A DNA stretch of 38,783 nt. Origin: Thiomonas sp. (GTDB lineage Bacteria > Pseudomonadota > Gammaproteobacteria > Burkholderiales > Burkholderiaceae_C). A model generated the notes under the pieces. The model worked only from the letters and a program-made list of their open reading frames with translations. It was not told the DNA's origin and made no database searches. The translations under genes were made by a program, and so were the position numbers. Location: positions 1 to 38,783 of the forward strand of contig DAICZP010000032.1 of the NCBI GenBank assembly GCA_027311065.1, written 5' to 3'. Each line of letters starts with the position of its first letter. The stretch's first letter is position 1. This document shows positions 32,573 through 38,783 of the stretch, piece by piece.

Positions 32573-35188
32573 ATGACCGACGCCACTCCACCGCTCCAGC
32601 CACGATTCGAATTCACCTGCGAAGGCTCGGCGGGGCGCGGTAACCTCGCCGTCGTCGCCTGGCATGGCATCGAGGCCATTTCGCAGGTCTTTCGGTTCGA
32701 ACTCACCCTTGCCGGCAGCGGCCCTGCACCCGACCTGCCATCGATGCTTGCGGCCCCGGCCTGCCTGCGCATGTATGTCAGCGCCGATGCGGCACCCATC
32801 GAGCATCACGGCGTGCTTGCCGCATTCGAGCAGTTGCACCGGGCCGATGGCTACGTGTTCTATCGTGCTGAACTCGTCCCGCGCCTCTGGCGGCTTGGCA
32901 TTTCGAGCGGCTGCAAGACATTCCAGCGCGAGCAGCCCATCACCGACACGATCACCCAGATTCTGCAACACGCCGGTCTTGGCCCTGCCGACGTTGAACG
33001 CCGTCTGTGCGCCACCTACCGACCGCGAAGCTTCGTCTGCCAGTATCAGGAATCCGACCTCGATTTCATCCGCCGCTGGCTCGAGCGCGAAGGTATCTAT
33101 TTCCATTTCGAACACGCGCAAGGGCGCGACCGAATGGTTCTGCTGGACCATCGCAGCATGCATGCGCCGGCGACGCGCAGGTTGCGCTACCTGCCCGACG
33201 ACGCACCAGCGAGCGCTTTTGCATCCGACGGGGTCCGCACGCTCACATGCCGCGTTCAACCCCTTCCTCGCACCCTGGTGCTTCAAGGCTACAACCACCG
33301 CAAGGCGGCACTGCCGTTGCGCGCCACCGCCATGGTGAGCGCGCACGGATTCGGGGAAGTCGTCCACGACGATGCGAACATCCGCAGCCCCGACGAGGCC
33401 GCACGATACGCGCGCATCCGCGCTGAAGAACTCGCCTGCACCGCATGCGTGTTCCAGGGCCGATCCACGGTCATGGATCTGCGGGCAGGCGGCCTTGCCT
33501 CCATCACCGGCCATGATCGCGAGGACTTCAACACCACCTTGCTCGTCACCGAGGTCCACCACCACGGCGAGCAGACAGGCGCCTTGATCGAGGCGCTGCG
33601 CAACGCCGACGCGCGCGATTCCGGACATTGCGGCGGATCCATCAGTTACCACAACAGCTTCAAGGCCATCCCGGCAGAAACCCAGTTCCGGCCGGAAAGG
33701 CAGACCCCAATACCACGCGTGCACGGCACCATGAGCGCGCGCATTGCACACGATCCACAGGATGCATCGGATATCGACCCATACGGGCAGTACAAAATTC
33801 GTCTGCCCTTCGCGCAAAGCGTCAACGATGCCGGCGCCACCAACGCCTCCGATACACGGGTGCGCCTTGCCTCACCTTACGCCGGGCACGGTCATGGTTT
33901 GCACTTTCCGCTGCACGACGGCACTGAGGTTCTGCTCGGCTTCGTCGATGCGGATCCCGATCGTCCCGTCATCCTCGGCGCGCTCCCGAACTCCGAGCAC
34001 GTGTCAATGGCCACCTCGGCCGATCCGCAGGACAACCACATCGACACCGCGGGCGGCAACCATCTCCGGTTCCACGACGCCCCCGGGCATCAAGGCGTGT
34101 GGCTTCACTCGCCGTCCGGCTCAACCACCTTTGGGCTTGGCGCCGTCACGCCATCGGGGACAAATACCTTGTGGAGCAGCACGAGCGGCAGCAGCGTCAG
34201 CTTCGTGGTCGGTGCAAAGCACGACATGATGCTCGGAGAATCGCGGCGGCTCTCACTGGCGGACAGCAGCGAGATCAGCGCCTCGATCCGCAACGCGTTC
34301 ACACTGCAGTCCGATGTCCGTTACAACGCATCGTCCAGTATTCAATGGAATTGCGCGCGCAGCGTCGTCGTTTCCGACGACCATATGACCGAACTCGCAG
34401 CCAAGAAGTCGCTGCATGGACACAGTGGCGTGCATCTGTCCAGTGGAAGCGGCCTGCGCGCCGCATCCATCCAGGCCGCGCAGCGGCGCGTGCGCAAGGC
34501 GGTGTTGGCGCATCTGGCAACCATGGCTGCCATCAGCGCGATCGCGGCCGAGCGTCTCGCCAGGCAAGCAGCCACGGAGCAAGGAGACCCGACCCGTGCA
34601 CTCGCCCCGGGGGAACCCGCAAGCGTGGTGGCGACAGTCCTCGAACCCACCCTGAGCGCGATCACCACCGCCGCGCTGCATCTGCTTGTCTCCCGCGTTC
34701 TTCGCAACGCAGCGACGCACGGCCCCGAGGGGGCACCCAGTACGGTCGATATCGAACCCGATCGCATCGGCATGCGCGTCGCGCCGACGCCCGCGACGCA
34801 ATCATCCATGGAACTGCGGCCCACGGCGGCAGACCTTGGCACGGCCGATTCGACGGCAAGCGCGCACCTCGCCTTGCAACCCGGGCATACGCATCTTGAT
34901 GCTGGCCGCGGCGCGCAGACCTCCGACCTCGACCTCACACCATCCCACGCCGCGTTGAGCACGCCCGACTGCCGGGTTGCCCTGTCCCCGAGCGGCTTCG
35001 ATGTCACGGCGGGGGACACCCGGCTTGCCATGGGCCGCGCCGAACGCCGCATCGCGCTTCATCAGGGCAATGTGGGGCTGACCCTTGAAACCGATGCTGC
35101 ATCGTTGATGCTGGGGTCGTACGGCCTGCGTGTGCGCCGCTCGGGCATTGAACTCACGGGCGCCGGACGTCCGATCGAAATCGGCTGA
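32573..35188 (+). CDS. vgrG: type VI spike protein VgrG (TssI) with long C-terminal extension
   Basis: An 871-residue spike protein that caps the Hcp tube and carries effectors. Residues 1-385 form the gp27-like base, with VFRFELTLAGSGPAPDLPS, FYRAELVPRLWRLGISSGCKTFQ and ESDLDFIRRWLEREGIYFHFEH. The gp5-like OB domain is about 402-473 (DPYGQYKIRLPF to DPDRPVILGALPN). A beta-rich spike follows to about 630. Then come two Ala-rich helical stretches (about 635-721, such as VLAHLATMAAISAIAAERLAR) and a Thr/Asp/Leu-rich beta-repeat end (726-871). The usual VgrG ends earlier, so the last 240 residues are an extension of unknown role. In-frame ATGs at 32531, 32540 and 32549 are alternative starts. 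Confidence 0.9.
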   Translation: MTDATPPLQPRFEFTCEGSAGRGNLAVVAWHGIEAISQVFRFELTLAGSGPAPDLPSMLAAPACLRMYVSADAAPIEHHGVLAAFEQLHRADGYVFYRAELVPRLWRLGISSGCKTFQREQPITDTITQILQHAGLGPADVERRLCATYRPRSFVCQYQESDLDFIRRWLEREGIYFHFEHAQGRDRMVLLDHRSMHAPATRRLRYLPDDAPASAFASDGVRTLTCRVQPLPRTLVLQGYNHRKAALPLRATAMVSAHGFGEVVHDDANIRSPDEAARYARIRAEELACTACVFQGRSTVMDLRAGGLASITGHDREDFNTTLLVTEVHHHGEQTGALIEALRNADARDSGHCGGSISYHNSFKAIPAETQFRPERQTPIPRVHGTMSARIAHDPQDASDIDPYGQYKIRLPFAQSVNDAGATNASDTRVRLASPYAGHGHGLHFPLHDGTEVLLGFVDADPDRPVILGALPNSEHVSMATSADPQDNHIDTAGGNHLRFHDAPGHQGVWLHSPSGSTTFGLGAVTPSGTNTLWSSTSGSSVSFVVGAKHDMMLGESRRLSLADSSEISASIRNAFTLQSDVRYNASSSIQWNCARSVVVSDDHMTELAAKKSLHGHSGVHLSSGSGLRAASIQAAQRRVRKAVLAHLATMAAISAIAAERLARQAATEQGDPTRALAPGEPASVVATVLEPTLSAITTAALHLLVSRVLRNAATHGPEGAPSTVDIEPDRIGMRVAPTPATQSSMELRPTAADLGTADSTASAHLALQPGHTHLDAGRGAQTSDLDLTPSHAALSTPDCRVALSPSGFDVTAGDTRLAMGRAERRIALHQGNVGLTLETDAASLMLGSYGLRVRRSGIELTGAGRPIEIG

Positions 35189-35192
35189 CATC

Positions 35193-35972
35193 ATGAACAT
35201 CACGAAACCCGACACGCTTGCGCTGACCATGCGCCTCGATGAACACGCGAATGGCACCGGCCTGCATCTCGGCTTTCTCTGCGGGTTCAGCTTCGATCGG
35301 CAGGCACCCATGTTGAGCCAGCGCGTACTGTGGGCGCTGCTTCGTGATGCGCAAAGCCATGGCTTGGCCGATGCCGGCTTTCCAAAACCAGGAGCCGAGG
35401 TTCTCGTCTGTGGCCGCGCCGCGGCGCCACAGGGCGCAGGGGCTGGCGACCATGCGCCGTCCATTCGTATCGGGAACCTGTTCGGCCGAATCGGCACGCT
35501 CCAGGATACGCAACATTGCAGGGACGCCAGCCAGCCAAGGGCATCATCGCGCCGCGCGCAATGGGGAACCTTCGATCCGAACTGGCTGTCCACCCGCTGG
35601 CCGCAGCCGCCCATTGACCTTGATCCGCGTGTGTACTTCAACGCACCCGACGGGCACGATCAAAGCCGCCCATTCCAGGGCGACGAGCCGATCGAGATTC
35701 GGAACATGCATCCGTGCCATCCCGTACAGCGAACCCGCCTTCCCGGCGTTCGGTTGCGCTGCTGGATCCGCCGCGCGCATCGTGCCCATTGGGAGAGCAT
35801 CGCCGGCGCGGCGGACACCCTCTGGCTATTCCCGACGTTCTCTGCCGGCATCCTCCTGCACCGCGCCCACATCGCAGATGCGATCGCCGATCCTCCGGAT
35901 CGAATGATCGCCAACTGGACACCGCTGACAGGCCGATCCCCGAAGCCTGACGACATTCACCCCAAGGAGTAA
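35193..35972 (+). CDS. DUF2169-family type VI accessory protein (stand-alone)
   Basis: A 259-residue protein without a signal peptide, recognised by the order of DUF2169-like motifs: LCGFSFDR, GFPKPGAEVLVCGRAAAP near residue 62, IRIGNLFGRIG, RASSRRAQWGTFDPNWLSTRWPQPPIDLDPRVYFNAP near 115 and LWLFPTFSAGILLHR near 208. In other systems DUF2169 proteins lie beside VgrG and are thought to act as adaptors that load effectors or PAAR proteins onto the spike; pentapeptide repeats are often fused to their C terminus. Here the repeats are in the next gene. It starts 4 bp after the vgrG stop and ends 3 bp before the first pentapeptide gene. Confidence 0.85.
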   Translation: MNITKPDTLALTMRLDEHANGTGLHLGFLCGFSFDRQAPMLSQRVLWALLRDAQSHGLADAGFPKPGAEVLVCGRAAAPQGAGAGDHAPSIRIGNLFGRIGTLQDTQHCRDASQPRASSRRAQWGTFDPNWLSTRWPQPPIDLDPRVYFNAPDGHDQSRPFQGDEPIEIRNMHPCHPVQRTRLPGVRLRCWIRRAHRAHWESIAGAADTLWLFPTFSAGILLHRAHIADAIADPPDRMIANWTPLTGRSPKPDDIHPKE

Positions 35973-35975
35973 AGC

Positions 35976-37265
35976 ATGCAACAACCCTACAGCCCGACGC
36001 ATTCTCAGGAAGCGCGCCACTTGTCCTCGCTCGGGGGCCCCGACCACGACGCGGAACTTGAAGACATCATTCGGCAAGTCGACGAACTTGAAGCGCAAAC
36101 GCGCGTGCTGATGGCGCAGCACGGTATCACCAAAGACGACATCGCCACGTATCTTCCCGCCTTTTCTGCACCCGACGACGATGCGATCGGTACGCGCGCG
36201 CACATCAATCCACCTCCGCAACATCAGGCGCAAGCCGCCGGCCCTGCGCCGGACTCGACCCCGCCGCCGCGTGCACTGACCCGCGATGACGTCGTCGCCC
36301 GCGCCACGGCCGGTGCATCGATGGCAGGTGCAACGCTTTCGTGCATGGATCTCACGGGCATCGAACTGGCGCAGGTTGATTTCACCGGGGCGACATTCGA
36401 AGGCGTACGACTCGCAGGTTGCGACCTTACCGGTGCACGTATGCGCGGTGCCCGCATGCGCGAATGCAATCTGGCTGGCTGCAACCTTCAGAAGACCGAG
36501 TTCGTCGGGGCCACGCTGGAGCACTGCGACCTTCGTCGCGCCGACTTGCGTGAGGCACGACTCCAATCCATCCGCTGCGTATCAACGCAAATGGACGGTG
36601 CGCAACTCGCATACGCCACGCTGTCGGCCGCCACTCTCGAGCGCTGCAGCATGGTCAGCGTGCAGGCCAGCGCCAGTGAGGCTGGCAAGGCAAGGTTTGC
36701 AGCATGCGACCTTCGCAACGCGGACTTCACCGAGGCACAAATGACGCGCGTGATCTTCGAGGACTGCAATCTCGAGAGCGCCAGTTTTGCTGAGGCCACG
36801 TGCAATCGGGCCGTGTTCATGGCAAGCTGCGCCAAAGGTGCGCGCTTCCCAGCCGCGGACCTGCGCAACACGCGCGCCGATGTCGGTACGCGCTTCGACC
36901 ATGCGAACTTCGCCGACGCACAGCTCTCCGGTGCAAGTTGGTCCAGGGCAGGCATGTGTGGTGCCTCGTTTCCAGGCGCGATCCTCGACGAGGCCGACTT
37001 TTGCGACGTGCAGGCACGCGGCTGCCTGTTTCGCCTGGCCTCGGCCAAGCGTTGCCGATTCGACCGCGCTGACCTGCGCGATGCCGATCTGAGCACCATC
37101 AACCTGTTCAGAGGATCGCTGCGAGGCAGTCGTCTCGAGGGTGCACAGCTGCGTGACGCCAATCTGTTTGGCGTCAATTTCGACGGCAGCAACCCCGACC
37201 CCGGCAACCTGCAGGGCTCCAACATCGATCGTGCACGCCTGCCACGCCGGTGCACGCGGGCATGA
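35976..37265 (+). CDS. pentapeptide-repeat protein 1 with N-terminal coil and linker
   Basis: A 429-residue protein. The N-terminal part (1-110) has an acidic helix, likely coiled coil (DAELEDIIRQVDELEAQTRVLM), and a Pro-rich linker. Residues about 110-425 are an almost continuous A(D/N)LXX pentapeptide array, expected to fold as a right-handed quadrilateral beta-helix. The array is unusually rich in Cys at one position (GCDL, ECNL, HCDL, ACDL, DCNL), around 16 in all. AAGGAG overlaps the DUF2169 stop, giving tight coupling. In this setting it is probably a partner or the detached tail of the DUF2169 adaptor; a toxin or immunity role is possible but not shown. Confidence 0.87.
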   Translation: MQQPYSPTHSQEARHLSSLGGPDHDAELEDIIRQVDELEAQTRVLMAQHGITKDDIATYLPAFSAPDDDAIGTRAHINPPPQHQAQAAGPAPDSTPPPRALTRDDVVARATAGASMAGATLSCMDLTGIELAQVDFTGATFEGVRLAGCDLTGARMRGARMRECNLAGCNLQKTEFVGATLEHCDLRRADLREARLQSIRCVSTQMDGAQLAYATLSAATLERCSMVSVQASASEAGKARFAACDLRNADFTEAQMTRVIFEDCNLESASFAEATCNRAVFMASCAKGARFPAADLRNTRADVGTRFDHANFADAQLSGASWSRAGMCGASFPGAILDEADFCDVQARGCLFRLASAKRCRFDRADLRDADLSTINLFRGSLRGSRLEGAQLRDANLFGVNFDGSNPDPGNLQGSNIDRARLPRRCTRA

Positions 37266-37292
37266 ACCAATCGCTGCAAGACGACCACCCGC

Positions 37293-38324
37293 ATGACCAC
37301 GCACACTTCAGCCCTCGACGCCGCACGCAAAGCTGGCGCCAGACCGAATCGCCTCGACGGTGCAGATCTGCGCGGCGCCGGGCTGCGTGGGATTGATTTC
37401 CGCGGTTGGTCGCTGCGCGACGTCGACCTCTCGGCTGCCGACCTGCGAGACGCTCGCTTGGACGGCGCAACACTGCGTCGGGTCGTGCTCGACCGCGCTC
37501 GACTGACGCGTGCTTGCGCCACAAGCGCAGAGCTTGTCGACTGCAGCCTGCGCATGGCGGTGGCGATGGGAATGAACCTGTCGCGTGCCGTGCTCAAGCG
37601 TTGCGATTTGCGAGGGTCAAACCTCGCAAACGCCGATTTCAGTCGTTCCGAATGCATCGACTGCCGGCACACCGGCGTCGATTACAGCGCATGCCTGCTG
37701 GAGCGCTGGATCGCTCCGGGTGCCGACCTTCGGCACGCGCGTCTTGCACGATCGCACCTCGAGCGTGCCGTGCTCACGGGCTGCCTGTTGCGTGGCCGCA
37801 ATCTCCGGCGTTGCGTATTTCATCTCTGCGTGCTCGATGGCGCGGACCTCGCAAAAGTCGATCTGCGGCAGGCGCAGCTGCGCGAATGCACCCTCGCCGG
37901 TGCGAACCTTCGGGGCGCGAATCTGCGTGGTGTATATGTTCGCAACGTGGTCATTCGCGACGCGTGCGGCACCGGCGCCGATCTGCGTGCGAGCCGTTTC
38001 ATGCATGTCGATGCGACTGGCTTCGATGGCCACGGCGCGCGCGCGGCGGGGCTTCGCTGGGAGGGTGTCGTTCTGCGAAACAGCCGCTGGACCGGGGCCG
38101 ACCTGCGAGGTGCGCGCATGCACTTTTGCGATCTCTCGAACGCGGACATGTCGGATGCCGACTGTCGCGAGCTCGACTTGCACGGCGCGGACGTGCAAGG
38201 ACTCCGCGCCACGAGGACCCGCTGGGCCGGGGCGTCGACATCCAATGTCCGTCTTTCCGATCCACTCCTGGCCCGCGCCATGCAGTGGGTTTCCAGCGCA
38301 GAGGACGGTGCGGCGCCATGCTGA
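37293..38324 (+). CDS. pentapeptide-repeat protein 2
   Basis: A 343-residue protein that is nearly all pentapeptide repeats from residue 18 (LDGADLRGAGLRGIDFRGWSLRDVDL) to about 325, again with A(D/N)LXX and several Cys (KRCDL, FHLCVL, FCDL, ECTL). Unlike the first one, it lacks the N-terminal coil and linker. The two are probably paralogues by duplication within the locus, but low visible identity makes the event old. The start at 37293 follows the first gene by 27 bp; an ATG overlapping the earlier stop at 37262 is in another frame. Its end overlaps the next gene by 7 bp. Confidence 0.86.
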   Translation: MTTHTSALDAARKAGARPNRLDGADLRGAGLRGIDFRGWSLRDVDLSAADLRDARLDGATLRRVVLDRARLTRACATSAELVDCSLRMAVAMGMNLSRAVLKRCDLRGSNLANADFSRSECIDCRHTGVDYSACLLERWIAPGADLRHARLARSHLERAVLTGCLLRGRNLRRCVFHLCVLDGADLAKVDLRQAQLRECTLAGANLRGANLRGVYVRNVVIRDACGTGADLRASRFMHVDATGFDGHGARAAGLRWEGVVLRNSRWTGADLRGARMHFCDLSNADMSDADCRELDLHGADVQGLRATRTRWAGASTSNVRLSDPLLARAMQWVSSAEDGAAPC

Positions 38325-38783
38325 TGCATCCATCCTCCGCAACCATTGATCGCGCGTCGGGGTGGCAGGCACGCCAATCCTCTCGCGTATTCGACCTTCG
38401 CATGGCGCAGGTGCTGGACGCGACACCGCCGTGGTTTGTGCTCGATGCGTCACCGCGCGCGCTGCGCGCACCGAGCTGCCTGCTCGTGCCGCGGGTTGGT
38501 GATGTCGTACTGGTGTGCATCGCGAACGCTCCCGGGCCGGCCACCATCATCGCCGTCATCGAATCCGGCGCCGCAGCACCAGCGGAGCTTGGCCTGCCAC
38601 CGTCCGCCACCATCATGTCGCCCGGCGGAACGCTGTCCATTCGCGCTACAGAAATCCGGATGGTGACGGCCGCCATCGTCCTCACAGCCGGCCGTGTCAC
38701 CACGCGCGCGCTGCGATGCGTGCACCTCGTCGGCGAAAGCATCCGGCGGGTTCTCGGTATCGACGATACCCTGGCCGGCGCCG
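38318..38783 (+). CDS. DUF3540-like type VI accessory protein (3' truncated)
   Basis: The gene starts at 38318, overlaps the preceding one by 7 bp and is open at the right edge; 155 residues are visible. After PWFVLDASPRALRAPSCLLVPRVGDVVLVCIAN, an OB-like segment, comes TIIAVIESG and a beta-repeat start MSPGGTLSIRATEIRMVTAAIVLTAGRVTTRALRCVHLVGESIRRVLG. From memory this matches DUF3540, a family found with DUF2169, pentapeptide proteins and PAAR-like DUF4150 in type VI clusters. It may be a small spike-like or chaperone protein. The function is unknown. The likely PAAR-like tip gene would lie beyond the window. Confidence 0.75.
   Translation, partial: MLMHPSSATIDRASGWQARQSSRVFDLRMAQVLDATPPWFVLDASPRALRAPSCLLVPRVGDVVLVCIANAPGPATIIAVIESGAAAPAELGLPPSATIMSPGGTLSIRATEIRMVTAAIVLTAGRVTTRALRCVHLVGESIRRVLGIDDTLAGA

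Noticed and set aside
37262-37340. ATG overlapping the stop of the first pentapeptide gene as start of the second
   Set aside because: It is in a different frame from the repeat array and runs into a stop; 37293 is the in-frame start.
36340-38290. DNA tandem repeat or CRISPR-like array in the pentapeptide genes
   Set aside because: The periodicity is 15 bp at protein level with divergent DNA and no constant repeat/spacer pattern.

Overview
The window looks like the chromosome of a GC-rich Betaproteobacterium, possibly a sulfur-metabolising one. The grounds are gene order and content, not a database search. The minus-strand run cysS - alkA-type glycosylase - accA - tilS - lysC, the ribF-ileS-lspA run, the PHP phosphatase - YciO - site-2 protease - trpS run, and murB next to yajQ are all arrangements I associate with that class. 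I saw no tRNA, rRNA, CRISPR array, insertion sequence or prophage gene. No stretch longer than about 260 bases lacks a gene.

Positions 1-3250 form a sulfur-related block. It holds two overlapping half-size YeeE/YedE-type permeases, a tiny secreted peptide whose mature part is four NPCAPS motifs in a lysine-rich chain, a His-rich protein that resembles an uncharacterised family (DUF6969 from memory), and a periplasmic tandem rhodanese. An intrinsic-terminator-like hairpin sits directly in front of the rhodanese ribosome binding site. The block ends at a strong terminator. It could take up thiosulfate or sulfide-level sulfur and handle sulfane sulfur or metal in the periplasm.

Positions 3300-25370 are mostly housekeeping: cell wall and lipid synthesis (murB, plsY, accA, lspA), tRNA charging and modification (trpS, ileS, cysS, tilS, a YciO-type Sua5 relative), RibF, aspartokinase, a PagL-type lipid A deacylase, a cold shock protein, a DedA protein, a quinone oxidoreductase, and an OmpR/QseB-like two-component pair with a PmrA/QseB-like direct repeat upstream.

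A TPR protein (25503-26609) and a strong terminator precede a type VI secretion locus that runs off the right edge. It carries tssB, tssC, hcp, tssE, tssF and tssG, then a long VgrG, a stand-alone DUF2169 protein, two pentapeptide-repeat proteins and the start of a DUF3540 protein. ClpV, TssA and the membrane complex TssJLM are not in the window. The first six genes encode the sheath, tube and baseplate. The last five look like a spike-loading or effector-delivery module. Its most unusual parts are the VgrG C-terminal extension, the split of DUF2169 from its usual pentapeptide tail, and the hairpins that bracket hcp. All family names rest on motif recognition by eye.
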